Shown piece after piece: positions 20,391-28,914 of a DNA stretch of 64,000 nucleotides (positions are counted from its first letter, which is position 1; every line of letters starts with the position of its first letter). This DNA is from Pseudomonas sp. MAG733B (lineage in GTDB: Bacteria; Pseudomonadota; Gammaproteobacteria; Pseudomonadales; Pseudomonadaceae). The stretch is taken from positions 6,014,001-6,078,000 of the forward strand of contig NZ_CP145732.1 of NCBI RefSeq assembly GCF_036884845.1, given 5' to 3'. Both the position numbers and the translations under genes were made by a program. The notes below the pieces were generated by a model. It saw only the letters and a program-made list of their open reading frames with translations. It did no database searches and was not told where the DNA came from.

Positions 20391-20773
20391 TGTGGGATAC
20401 CTCCTGCAAATGACGGAAAGGCGCGGAAAATAGCGCCGTTCTTTGCTTTCCCACAACGCCCCGGAAAAACGTCCTACCTCGCGTCATCAATGTAATCAAG
20501 GGTCTGGCTTTTTACCGCGCAAACAAACAGAAAACTCCTACGCCGATCCGCGCATGCGGCTACAGAAAAGAGTGCAAAACCCTTAGTCCACGTCGAAAGA
20601 AATCGCCCGCGATCCCGCAACACCTGTTCATACACCCTGCCGCGCTTTTCGTATTTGTTGCATTCCAGCCGCTGCTCCCACCGGATTTAATTGCGCCTCC
20701 TCATTCTCGATCAGTCATCCGAGTGATGCCGACGGATCTTTGTTCGAAACAATCAACGGGACGCCTCATAACG
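20391..20773. promoter_or_regulatory. Divergent control region of response regulator and pilus operon
   Basis: 383 bp with no convincing gene. It separates the regulator from the chaperone gene and must carry both promoters. I saw no clear long palindrome or RcsB-box match. Confidence 0.45.
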
Positions 20774-21484
20774 ATGTCTTTTTCCTTTTCGCGTTATCTG
20801 CTCAGTACCGGTATCGGCGCTATTGCACTGCTGCTGGCAGCCCAGGCCCAGTCCGACGGCATGGTCCCCAGCACCTCCGTAGTGATCGTCAATGAGGCCG
20901 ACGGCGAGGCGTCAGTGACGGTGACCAACACCGATGCCAGCCTGGCGTTGCTGCACGTCACCCTTGAACACATTCCGGAGGACAACGAGCCCCTGGTATT
21001 CGTGACCCCGCCGCTGTCACGCGTCGAGGCGTCCAAAACCCAACTCGTGCGCTTCATTCTGCAATCGGAAAAGCCCTTGCTCACTCAACGTTTGAAGCGA
21101 GTGATTTTCGAAGGCATTCCTCAAGGTCAATCAGCCCCAGAAGCCGGACATGCCAAGGTCGGCGTGACAGTGCGGCAAAACCTGCCGTTGATTCTTCATC
21201 CCAAGGGCCTGGCGACCAATCGCACCCCGTGGACTGACTTGCAATGGTCACTGAAGGACAGCCAACTGACGGTGCACAACGACACCCCGTATGTCGTACG
21301 ACTGGCTCAGGAGCTGCAGTTGCTACCGTCCGCTGGCGGCGCGATGTTGCCAAAAACATACGTGTTGCCCGGAGAACGGATCAGCGTTGCCGTGCCGGCA
21401 GGCGAGGTTAATCAGGTGCGTTTTCAGCCGGCCACTGTCTACGGCTTTGCGGTGTCGCACTACGAGGCACCGGTCAAGCCATGA
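20774..21484 (+). CDS. Periplasmic pilus chaperone (PapD family)
   Basis: 236 residues from the ATG at 20774. The signal peptide is residues 1-25 (ALLLAAQAQS). The PapD-type N-domain includes the beta-strand region TPPLSRVEASKTQLVRFIL, corresponding to the donor G1 strand approach. The C-domain ends with the family sequence QVRFQPATVYGFAVSHYEAP. It would stabilise the DUF1120 subunits by donor-strand complementation and deliver them to the usher 45 bases downstream. First gene of the four-gene pilus operon. Confidence 0.88.
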   Translation: MSFSFSRYLLSTGIGAIALLLAAQAQSDGMVPSTSVVIVNEADGEASVTVTNTDASLALLHVTLEHIPEDNEPLVFVTPPLSRVEASKTQLVRFILQSEKPLLTQRLKRVIFEGIPQGQSAPEAGHAKVGVTVRQNLPLILHPKGLATNRTPWTDLQWSLKDSQLTVHNDTPYVVRLAQELQLLPSAGGAMLPKTYVLPGERISVAVPAGEVNQVRFQPATVYGFAVSHYEAPVKP

Positions 21485-21529
21485 AGCGAACCTGAAGCCG
21501 CCAACGCACCAGCATCCCCAAGTGAGCCC

Positions 21530-24010
21530 ATGAACACAGTAACGATTTGCCGTGACAGCGAAGCCGTGCCCGCCATTCGGGTTAGTCGCCCGCCTCTGTT
21601 CCGCCCTTGGGCCAAGGTAGCGCTTGGGCTGGCCAATTCTTTGGTACTTCTCGAGGCCTGGGCCGGTGCCATCGCCGAAAAGCCGTTGCTGACGTCGTTC
21701 GACAAAAAAACCCTGCAGCAACGTGGCATTGATCCGGCCCTGGCCGCACTGTTGCTGGTTGCTCCGCGCTTCACCGTCGGCCAACACCCCGTCACCCTTA
21801 CAGTCAACGGTCAGCGTCGTGGACGGGCGGACGTGACGATCAATGCTGACGGCGATGTGTGTTTTGATCGCGCCCTGCTTGATGCCGCAAACCTGAGCGT
21901 GCCCGCCGCCCCCCAGGTAAACGACAAGCGCTGTTTCGATGTGCTTGGCACCTGGCCGCAAACGCTGATTGAACATGATCCGGCAAACCTTGGCCTTACT
22001 CTGATCGTTCCCACCGACGCGATCCGTCCGGCTTCCCGGGACTTTTCCGGCTATCAAACCGGCGGTGTTGCCGGTTTGCTCAACTACGACGTCAACAGTC
22101 TGTACAGCCTCAATGGCGACCAGTCGAGCCGCTACATGTCGGCCAACACCGAAGTTGGTTTCAACGCCGGAGACTGGATCGTGCGCAGTCGTCAGGTGCA
22201 GACCTGGCAGGAGGATGTGACCCGCACGAGCCATCTGGCAGCGTACGCCCAACGCACGTTCGCCAGTCATGAGACGGTATTGCAGGCCGGTCAGATCAAC
22301 CTTTATAACCCGGTCCTCGCCGGTGCGCAGATCACTGGCTTGCAGGTCATGACCGAGCAGGCTCTGCAAGTCGAAGGACAAACGGCGGTCATCGAAGGGA
22401 TTGCGCACAGTCAGGCGCAGATCGAGGTTCGGCAGAACGGTTCGCTGATTCACTCGACAGTGGTGCCCGCCGGCCCATTCTCTCTGAACGACGTGCGCCG
22501 CCTTAACAATCGCTCCGATGTTGAGGTGACGGTAAAAGAAGACGACGGCAGTGAACGGCGTTTCACGGTGCCCGCCGCCATGCTCGGTATCGGCCTGCCT
22601 ACGCCTGGCTATTCGCTGGCTGCCGGTCAGATGCGCAGCACCGGTGATGCACGGGACAAAGCTCCATGGGTTATCAGTGCCGGGTGGAGCGGCGCACTGG
22701 ATCCACAGCTACTGCTCAGCGCAGGCCTGACCGGTGCTGCCGACTACCGTGCGGCAGGCGTCAGCCTGGGTTTTCTGCCATCGACCGAAACGCAGATCCA
22801 GACCTCTCTGCTGAGCGCGCAGGCCGCAGGTAACCAGCCTGCAAAGGGACTTCAGGCTGACCTGAGTGTTTCCCATCGCTTCAACGATCAGTGGTCGCTC
22901 AACGCGGGAAGTTCCTACCGGACCTTCGGCTATCGCGCGCTCGAAGACACTGTGCTCGACAACAAGTCCGACGGCAGCAAGTCTCGCTACCGCGACCAAC
23001 AGAGCGCCGCATTCACCTGGTCACACCCAAACTTCGGCGCATTCAGCAGTGGCATCAGCCGCTCCAGTTCATTCGACGGCCAAAGCAGCAACCGCGCCCT
23101 GACGTCCTGGGGCACCAATATTGCCGGGGTGTCTGTTTCGGCGACCGCCGAATGGCAAGTCAGCGGCTCAGAGCGACGTGATGACAGCGTGTACCTGAGC
23201 CTGAGCATTCCCTTGGGCGAGAGCCGTCGAGCCCGAACGTGGGTACGCAATGCCGGTGGCGAATACCGCAGCGGCGCTGGCCTGAACGAGCGGGTCAATG
23301 ACCAATTCAGTTACCGCGTCGGCGTCGAACACGACACCCGAGACAAGCAAGTGCAGACCTCTGCCGGGGTCTCGTTATTACCGCGCTACAGCCAGCTGGA
23401 CCTGAGTTACACGCGCTCTGATACCGAACGCTCCAGCTACATGGCCGGAGCCCGCGGCGCTGCCGTGCTGCACGGCGGTGGCTTGACCCTGTCGCCCTAT
23501 CCGGTGCGTGACACCTTCGCGCTGCTCACGGTGGGTGACCTGGATTCGATCAAGGTCACGACACCCAGCGGACCGGTATGGACCGACTGGCAAGGTCAAG
23601 CGGTGATCTCCCAGGTCGCGGCTTACGGTCGCAGTGCGGTGGAAGTCGATACCCGTTCGCTGGCGCGCAACGTCGATATCAACAACGGGCTGGCGGTGAT
23701 TTCAGCCGGGCGCGGTGCCGTCGACAAAATCGAGTTCGGGGTCACGCTGACCCGCAGAGCCTTGCTCAAGGTCACCACAAGTGACGGCGCGCCCTTGCCA
23801 CGCGGCGCCATGGTGAACACCGCGGACGGCGAGTTCGTCACGCTGGTTCAGGACGGCGGCCTGGTGTTTCTACCCAACGTCTTCGCTACCGGCACGCTGT
23901 GGATAACTACCCCCGGAATGGATCGCTGCCAACTCGAATTCGAGCTGCCGGCCAAGACCGACACCCTGGCGTACTACGAGACCGCCGCCGCTCAGTGCCG
24001 AGCCCATTGA
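21530..24010 (+). CDS. Outer-membrane fimbrial usher
   Basis: FimD/PapC-type usher of 826 residues, the normal length. After a signal or hydrophobic N-terminus (about residues 25-47) come the periplasmic N-domain, the 24-strand barrel with the plug (LNYDVNSLYSLNGD and GAQITGLQVMTEQ regions), and a C-terminal domain with repeated beta strands. It is the assembly platform for the pilus fibre. A Cys pair near the C-terminus (RCQLEFELPA and AAAQCRA) is conserved in ushers. The DUF1120 subunit gene follows 10 bases later. Confidence 0.92.
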   Translation: MNTVTICRDSEAVPAIRVSRPPLFRPWAKVALGLANSLVLLEAWAGAIAEKPLLTSFDKKTLQQRGIDPALAALLLVAPRFTVGQHPVTLTVNGQRRGRADVTINADGDVCFDRALLDAANLSVPAAPQVNDKRCFDVLGTWPQTLIEHDPANLGLTLIVPTDAIRPASRDFSGYQTGGVAGLLNYDVNSLYSLNGDQSSRYMSANTEVGFNAGDWIVRSRQVQTWQEDVTRTSHLAAYAQRTFASHETVLQAGQINLYNPVLAGAQITGLQVMTEQALQVEGQTAVIEGIAHSQAQIEVRQNGSLIHSTVVPAGPFSLNDVRRLNNRSDVEVTVKEDDGSERRFTVPAAMLGIGLPTPGYSLAAGQMRSTGDARDKAPWVISAGWSGALDPQLLLSAGLTGAADYRAAGVSLGFLPSTETQIQTSLLSAQAAGNQPAKGLQADLSVSHRFNDQWSLNAGSSYRTFGYRALEDTVLDNKSDGSKSRYRDQQSAAFTWSHPNFGAFSSGISRSSSFDGQSSNRALTSWGTNIAGVSVSATAEWQVSGSERRDDSVYLSLSIPLGESRRARTWVRNAGGEYRSGAGLNERVNDQFSYRVGVEHDTRDKQVQTSAGVSLLPRYSQLDLSYTRSDTERSSYMAGARGAAVLHGGGLTLSPYPVRDTFALLTVGDLDSIKVTTPSGPVWTDWQGQAVISQVAAYGRSAVEVDTRSLARNVDINNGLAVISAGRGAVDKIEFGVTLTRRALLKVTTSDGAPLPRGAMVNTADGEFVTLVQDGGLVFLPNVFATGTLWITTPGMDRCQLEFELPAKTDTLAYYETAAAQCRAH

Positions 24011-24020
24011 GGATGACTTC

Positions 24021-25163
24021 ATGAACCTGTCCCGCCATTTATTTCCGGTCCTCGTCCCCCTGACGCTGTTCGGCTTTACACCACAGGCTTGGTCGCTGCC
24101 CGACGACTGTCGGCTCGATATAAGCCAGCCGGTACTCGACTTCGGTCTGATGAACCGGGCGATACGTCTCGACACTACACCTGTGCGCAACCTGGGTGAA
24201 CGTCGCTTGAGCCTGAGCCTGAGCTGTGCACAACCTGCCGACATGAGCCTGTTCTATCGAGCCATGGCCGCGACCGCCGATCGTTACCACTTCGCAGAAC
24301 GCGGCACCTATGAAATTCGGGTTCGCGACGGTGTTCTCGATGGCCGGTCGGTAGACCTGGGGCTGATTTCTGCTGCCGGTCAATCCCTTGAGCTAATGGC
24401 ATCGAGTGTTGTCTGGCGTCCCCGGCACGGGGTCGTGCCGACAAGCGCTGGCGTGCCAGTACAGGGCCGCCACTTTTCGGCCCAATTGGAAGTCACTGCC
24501 TGGGTCCAGGAACAAGCAATGCAGGTGCGTGATGTACTCACGTGGGAAACCACCGGTATTTTCGATGCGGTCGCTGCTGGAGTTTCCCGAGAGACCAGCC
24601 TGCGCGCCAGCTTTGCGCCTGGGGCCTGCGAACCCGCGCTGTCCAATGCCGGCCAGGTCAACTTCGGCACCTTGTCCAGGAGCGATTTGAATGCCGACAA
24701 GAGCACCCAGTTGCCCCCCAAAACCTTGATGTTAAAAGTCGGCTGCGACGCGCCAACCCATTATGCCCTGGTGATGCATGACAACCGCGCCGGCTCGGCG
24801 ACGGTCAACAGCGAGATTTACTACGGCCTGAGTATTGATAACCGTCACAACAAAATCGGTCTGTATTCGCTGAATGTCGACCCGGCCGATGTCACCGGCG
24901 ACACCTTCCCCCGCCTGTATCGAACCGACTCCACAACCGCCGGGGCCGCCTGGAGCCCGGCCAACTCGAACCCGATTCCCATCGGCCAGAAAAGCTACCT
25001 CGGCTTTACCGATGTCGCAGGCAGCACTGCCGGCCCGATTGCGATCCAGAACCTCACCACCACGGTGACAGTGAACGCGGTCATTGCCCCCACCACGAAC
25101 CTCGACCTGAGCACAGCCGTTCAGCTGGACGGATCGGGGACGATTGAAGTTTTTTACCTGTAG
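24021..25163 (+). CDS. Two-domain DUF1120-type pilus subunit, probable tip adhesin
   Basis: 380 residues with a signal peptide (about 1-25, ending AWS). The C-terminal half, from about residue 200, is a DUF1120 pilin-like domain (EPALSNAGQVNFGTLSRSDL onward) clearly similar to the downstream 205-residue protein. The N-terminal half is a separate cysteine-containing domain of about 170 residues with no recognised function. A receptor-binding domain in front of a pilin domain is the FimH-like tip layout, so an adhesin role is inferred. The C-terminus ends VFYL, with the penultimate tyrosine usual in chaperone-usher subunits. Confidence 0.7.
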   Translation: MNLSRHLFPVLVPLTLFGFTPQAWSLPDDCRLDISQPVLDFGLMNRAIRLDTTPVRNLGERRLSLSLSCAQPADMSLFYRAMAATADRYHFAERGTYEIRVRDGVLDGRSVDLGLISAAGQSLELMASSVVWRPRHGVVPTSAGVPVQGRHFSAQLEVTAWVQEQAMQVRDVLTWETTGIFDAVAAGVSRETSLRASFAPGACEPALSNAGQVNFGTLSRSDLNADKSTQLPPKTLMLKVGCDAPTHYALVMHDNRAGSATVNSEIYYGLSIDNRHNKIGLYSLNVDPADVTGDTFPRLYRTDSTTAGAAWSPANSNPIPIGQKSYLGFTDVAGSTAGPIAIQNLTTTVTVNAVIAPTTNLDLSTAVQLDGSGTIEVFYL

Positions 25164-25248
25164 CACCCAACCTACCTTGCTGGTCCTGGGGCGCACTCCC
25201 GTGCTCTGGGCCAGGCAAGGACGACAACAATAGAAAGGAAGATCCAAA

Positions 25249-25866
25249 ATGAAAAAATACATCGCCGCACTTTCGACGACTGCCCTGATCAGCGTCGCGC
25301 CTCATGCCCTTGCTTCGTCAACTGACCTGACCGTCACCGGCACTATCACCCCGGTCGCGTGCACACCGAGCCTGTCCAACGGAGGTATCGTGGACAATGG
25401 CAAAATTTCGGCGAAGGACCTCAAGCCAACCCTGCACACTCTGGTTGGCAAGCATCCGCTGCAATTGACCGTAACCTGTGATGCACCGGCTCAGTTCGCG
25501 CTCAACCCAATTGACAACCAGGCCGGTACCGGATCGACAAGGACCTGGTTCGGTCTCGGGCTAACTGATGCTGGCGAAAAACTGGGGTGGTTCTCGGTTG
25601 AGATCAAAAACACCATTGCAGATGGAGTAGTGGCACATGCAATCGATTCCGACGATGACGGTAAAACCTGGAAGCGCACCTGGGTTTCCAGCCCTGGGTA
25701 TCTCCTGTCGACCGGCTCTGCCACCGACCCAAGCACTCCGATTGCAGTGCAGGCCCTGACGATGGACTTCGAGGTCGCGACCCGTATTGCTCGCGCCGAC
25801 AGTCTGACCCTGACCGACGAGGTCACGATGAACGGCTCCGCCACGTTTGAAATGAAGTACCTGTAA
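25249..25866 (+). CDS. DUF1120-domain protein, probable major pilus subunit
   Basis: 205 residues. Signal peptide about residues 1-23 (ending ALA). The DUF1120 domain fills the rest, with an early Cys in ITPVACTPSLSNGG and a partner in TVTCDAPAQFAL, forming the likely intradomain disulfide. The last strand, GSATFEMKYL, has alternating hydrophobics and a penultimate Tyr as in chaperone-usher pilins. AAAGGAAG precedes the ATG. Last gene of the pilus locus. No classical FimA or PapA pilin is present, so this protein is the best candidate for the shaft. Confidence 0.72.
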   Translation: MKKYIAALSTTALISVAPHALASSTDLTVTGTITPVACTPSLSNGGIVDNGKISAKDLKPTLHTLVGKHPLQLTVTCDAPAQFALNPIDNQAGTGSTRTWFGLGLTDAGEKLGWFSVEIKNTIADGVVAHAIDSDDDGKTWKRTWVSSPGYLLSTGSATDPSTPIAVQALTMDFEVATRIARADSLTLTDEVTMNGSATFEMKYL

Positions 25867-25875
25867 GGCAAACTC

Positions 25876-25911
25876 GCCGGGCCACTCACAGCATTTTGCG
25901 AGTGGCTCGGC
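25876..25911. terminator. Possible hairpin terminator after the pilus genes
   Basis: Twelve-base arms at 25876-25887 and 25900-25911 with one G-T mismatch. There is no T run after it, so terminator function is uncertain. Confidence 0.4.
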
Positions 25912-25932
25912 ATCTACCTACAGACGCATCGA

Positions 25933-27240
25933 TCAAACTTTTTCGCTGACAACCTGAACATATAACGCACGCCCGGCGCCGAGACCGGCAATGATCGCGC
26001 CGGTGCCGATGACCGCGAAAATCCAGCCGACGGCTGACCACCCGCCGGTCCAGTCATGCACGATACCCACCGCGAACGGTCCCATGGACGCCAGGGTATA
26101 GCCGAACCCTTGGGCCATGCTCGACAGGTTTGCCGCCACATGGGAATCGCGCGAGCGCAGCACGATCAGGGTCAATGCCAGACTGAACGTGGCGCCCTGT
26201 CCCAGACCGAGCACAATCGCCCAACCCCACAAACCTTCGATCGGCGCATACAGGCAACCGAACAAGCCGCCGAGGGTCAGTGCCATTACGATCACAATCG
26301 CCAGGCGCTGGTCCTTGCCGCGAGTCGCCAGCCATGGTGCGGCGAGGGAACTGATCAGTTGAACAATCACTGAACCCGAGAGCACCAGACCCGCCTGAGT
26401 CGGAGTAAGACCACGACCGATCAGGATCGACGGCAGCCAGCCGAACACGATGTAAGCCAGTGACGATTGCAGGCCCATATACAAAGTCACTTGCCAGGCC
26501 AACGGGTCGCGCAGCAAACCTCGAACGCGATAGGCGACATTGTGTGCGCCGTGTTTCGGCCCCACTTGCGGCAACCAGAACAGCGCGGCGGCCAGAGCAG
26601 GAATCACCCAGAAACCCAGGCCCATGGCCCAGCTTTTTTCGAAGTGTTCACTCAGTGGCACGGTCGCCCCTGCCGCCATCGCCGCCCCCAGGCACAGGGC
26701 CATGGTGTAGACGCCCGTCATGGTGCCGGCCTGTTTCGGAAAGTCGCGTTTGACGATACCCGGCAGCAATACACCGATTACGCCGATGCTGGCACCGGCC
26801 AGCACGCTGCCGGCGAACAGACCGATTTCACCAAAAGAACTGCGCAGAATGATGCCGCCCGCAAGTGTCAGCAGAATGCCCAGCACCACCCGCTCGGCGC
26901 CAAAACGTCGCGCCAGCAGCGGCGCCAATGGCGCGAACAGACCGAGGCAAAGCACCGGCAGTGTTGTCAGCAAACCAGCCTGGGACGCCGACAGCCCGAG
27001 GGACTTCGACACTTCGCTGAGCATCGGCGCCATGCTCGACAATGCCGGACGCAGGTTCAGCGCCACCAGAATCAACCCCAGCAGCAACAGCCATGGCCGA
27101 CGCAAGACCGGATGGGTTTGCTGGACCTGCTCATCATCGGCTTCCGCATCGATCAGCAGCTCTTCAAGCTCTGCGGTGCGCTTTGATTGAGCATTCATAC
27201 CGGGATTGCTGGACATGGTGTTCTCAGGTTCAAGGTTCAT
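25933..27240 (-). CDS. CynX/NimT-family MFS transporter
   Basis: Twelve-helix major facilitator of 435 residues, in the group that includes the cyanate carrier CynX and the 2-nitroimidazole exporter NimT. The charged N-terminal tail (1-50) precedes the first helix, LLLLGLILVALNLRPALSSM, typical of this family. The ATG at 27240 overlaps the stop of the FCD regulator by 11 bases. An in-frame ATG at 27216 with GAGAA upstream is an alternative start. The tight coupling with a GntR-type regulator suggests substrate-responsive expression, but the substrate is unknown. Confidence 0.85.
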   Translation of the reverse strand: MNLEPENTMSSNPGMNAQSKRTAELEELLIDAEADDEQVQQTHPVLRRPWLLLLGLILVALNLRPALSSMAPMLSEVSKSLGLSASQAGLLTTLPVLCLGLFAPLAPLLARRFGAERVVLGILLTLAGGIILRSSFGEIGLFAGSVLAGASIGVIGVLLPGIVKRDFPKQAGTMTGVYTMALCLGAAMAAGATVPLSEHFEKSWAMGLGFWVIPALAAALFWLPQVGPKHGAHNVAYRVRGLLRDPLAWQVTLYMGLQSSLAYIVFGWLPSILIGRGLTPTQAGLVLSGSVIVQLISSLAAPWLATRGKDQRLAIVIVMALTLGGLFGCLYAPIEGLWGWAIVLGLGQGATFSLALTLIVLRSRDSHVAANLSSMAQGFGYTLASMGPFAVGIVHDWTGGWSAVGWIFAVIGTGAIIAGLGAGRALYVQVVSEKV

Positions 27241-27889
27241 TGATCAACTGCCTCGTCAGGGCTTTTGCCCGTTCCGGATCGCGTTGCTCGACGGCATCGA
27301 GCAGTTCGATGTGCAGGTCGAACACTTCCTGACGGCGGGGCGTGATGTTCAGGCAGTGGCGCAATTGCGCACCGACCACGCTGGAAAAATAGCGATACAA
27401 CTCGCTGAGCGTCGGGTTGTGCGCGGCGTCCACCAAGCGGCGGTGGAACACCAGATCGCAGGCGGTGTAGGTGTCCAGATCACCGTGATAGTGGCTGCCG
27501 CTGATGCCCAGCGCTTCGCGCAAAGCCACCAGATCCTCATCGGTGCGGCGCAACGCCGCCAGGCCAATGGCCTCGACTTCGAGGATGTGCCGGGTCTCGC
27601 GCGCCTGTTCCCGTGAGCAACTGGACAGCGCCTTCAAGGTGTCCAGCGGATCGACCACCGCACGCAGATAACTACCGTCGCCCTGGCGGATTTCAATCAA
27701 CCCGGAAAACGCCAATACGCGCATGGCTTCGCGAACAGTGTTGCGGCTGATGCCCAGGTCCGCCGACAACTCGGGCTCGGTAGGCAGGCGCTGGCCGACC
27801 GTCCAGACGCCTTGGGTGATGCGCAGGCGCAACTGGTCCAGAGCCTGATCGACCAGGGATCGTTTAACTAATGGAGAAATTTCAGACAT
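27230..27889 (-). CDS. GntR-family transcriptional regulator, FCD subfamily
   Basis: 219 residues from the ATG at 27889 (GGGCGAG upstream). The N-terminal winged HTH is at about residues 10-75, with the signature ELSADLGISRNTVREAMRVL. The C-terminal FCD effector domain (about 90-215) has the metal or ligand-binding Asp/His pattern HILEVEAIG and DLVFHRRLVDAAHN. It overlaps the transporter gene by 11 bases. The palindrome 27902-27922, immediately upstream, is a likely autoregulatory operator. Most FCD regulators repress and respond to small carboxylates. Confidence 0.9.
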   Translation of the reverse strand: MSEISPLVKRSLVDQALDQLRLRITQGVWTVGQRLPTEPELSADLGISRNTVREAMRVLAFSGLIEIRQGDGSYLRAVVDPLDTLKALSSCSREQARETRHILEVEAIGLAALRRTDEDLVALREALGISGSHYHGDLDTYTACDLVFHRRLVDAAHNPTLSELYRYFSSVVGAQLRHCLNITPRRQEVFDLHIELLDAVEQRDPERAKALTRQLINEP

Positions 27890-27901
27890 AAGACTCGCCC
27901 T

Positions 27902-27922
27902 TTCATCCAATCATAGGATGAA
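27902..27922. promoter_or_regulatory. Putative operator of the FCD regulator
   Basis: Perfect inverted repeat TTCATCC and GGATGAA with a 7-bp spacer, 13 bp upstream of the regulator start codon. A second smaller one, CTGAC and GTCAG with a 6-bp spacer, lies at 27927-27942. Confidence 0.5.
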
Positions 27923-28007
27923 TTTTCTGACATGTTAGTCAGCTCCGTGTAGGACGGCAACCGCCTACGGTCATAGGGCAGGAAAGAAGCAGGATTTTCG
28001 ACTGGTA

Positions 28008-28032
28008 AAAATTACCCTTTGAGGGTAATTTT
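28008..28032. promoter_or_regulatory. Palindromic operator in front of mqsRA
   Basis: Perfect 10-bp inverted repeat AAAATTACCC and GGGTAATTTT around TTTGA, 21 bp upstream of the mqsR start. E. coli MqsA binds AACCT/AGGTT-type palindromes with a short T-rich spacer, and this has the same layout with ACCC and GGGT cores. Probable autoregulation site. Confidence 0.65.
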
Positions 28033-28053
28033 AAGAGAAGGTTAATTAACGCT

Positions 28054-28365
28054 ATGGAAAAGCACACACCCCATTACGACTTGGCGGTGATCAGGGAAGA
28101 AGTGCGCAGACTCGGCAGCGATGCATTTTCAATGACCGCTCGAGAGGGCGGCCGAAGAATGGGGCTGAGTCTGCCGCAGATGCTACGAACCGTTTATTTG
28201 CTTGAATTCCGGATGCTGCATAAATCGATGACGACCTATGCCGATCATCGAATCTGGCAAGACGTCTATCACACAACATTTCAGGATCGGGAGATTTACA
28301 TCAAGGTGACTTATCGCCCGGGCGGTAGGCATCCAGTAATCTCCTTCAAGGAGAAAAACCAATGA
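28054..28365 (+). CDS. mqsR: MqsR-type mRNA interferase toxin
   Basis: Toxin of a type II system, a RelE-fold ribonuclease that in E. coli cuts mRNA at GCU. It has 103 residues. The start MEKHTPHYDL and the core KSMTTYADHRIWQDVY are close to E. coli MqsR, and the C-terminus has PVISFKEK. The Lys, Gln, Tyr and C-terminal Lys implicated in catalysis are kept. As in E. coli, the toxin gene comes first, and it overlaps mqsA by four bases (ATGA). The reading frame is intact, so it is likely functional. Confidence 0.9.
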   Translation: MEKHTPHYDLAVIREEVRRLGSDAFSMTAREGGRRMGLSLPQMLRTVYLLEFRMLHKSMTTYADHRIWQDVYHTTFQDREIYIKVTYRPGGRHPVISFKEKNQ

Positions 28366-28850
28366 AAACACAGCAATGCGTCAGCTGCGGCACTCTCGAC
28401 GGAATGCGGCACTTTGATGGACGCAGTTTCACTGTTGACTACAAACAGGCAGCACGACGGCTACACGACATTGCAGGCTGGGAATGCCAGGTCTGTGGCG
28501 AGATCGAATTCGATCATGACACCGACAGCGCCGAACGTTACTCCAATGCGAGCGATCGCCTGCTTGAAGACTACTTCCAGGTCATTGCCAGCGAGATGAA
28601 ACGCATCCGCCGCAAACTTCACCTCACGCAGAAGGAAGCAGTGAAGCAACTCTCTGGCGGCGGGCACAATGCCTTTTCCCGCTATGAGCGCGGCGAGCTA
28701 GCCCCACCACAACCCCTGCTCACATTGATGCGCCTGCTGGATCGTCACCCTCACCTGCTCGCCGAAGTACAAGCGATGAACGAAGGCACCGAATTGCGGG
28801 AGTTACTGGCCGAGCGCTTTCCTGAGCACGAAACGGCACAGATATCCTGA
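28362..28850 (+). CDS. mqsA: MqsA-type antitoxin
   Basis: Antitoxin and DNA-binding repressor partner of MqsR. An N-terminal zinc domain has two CxxC motifs, CVSCG at residues 6-10 and CQVCG at about 44-48. A C-terminal XRE-type HTH carries LTQKEAVKQLSGGGHNAFSR, the segment whose Asn and Arg contact DNA in E. coli MqsA. At 162 residues it is about 30 longer than the E. coli protein, with an extended linker and a longer C-terminal tail after the HTH. The gene overlaps mqsR by four bases. Confidence 0.9.
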   Translation: MKTQQCVSCGTLDGMRHFDGRSFTVDYKQAARRLHDIAGWECQVCGEIEFDHDTDSAERYSNASDRLLEDYFQVIASEMKRIRRKLHLTQKEAVKQLSGGGHNAFSRYERGELAPPQPLLTLMRLLDRHPHLLAEVQAMNEGTELRELLAERFPEHETAQIS

Positions 28851-28863
28851 ACCAGACTCCAGG

Positions 28864-28898
28864 CAAAAATAAACCCGGAACTCAGTCCGGGTTCATTT
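28864..28898 (-). terminator. Rho-independent terminator of the aap operon
   Basis: Stem AACCCGGA and TCCGGGTT with a 6-base loop. On the minus strand the stem is followed by a T-rich run. It also separates the convergent mqsRA genes. Confidence 0.75.
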
Positions 28899-28914
28899 CA
28901 CTGCCAAGTGCCAA

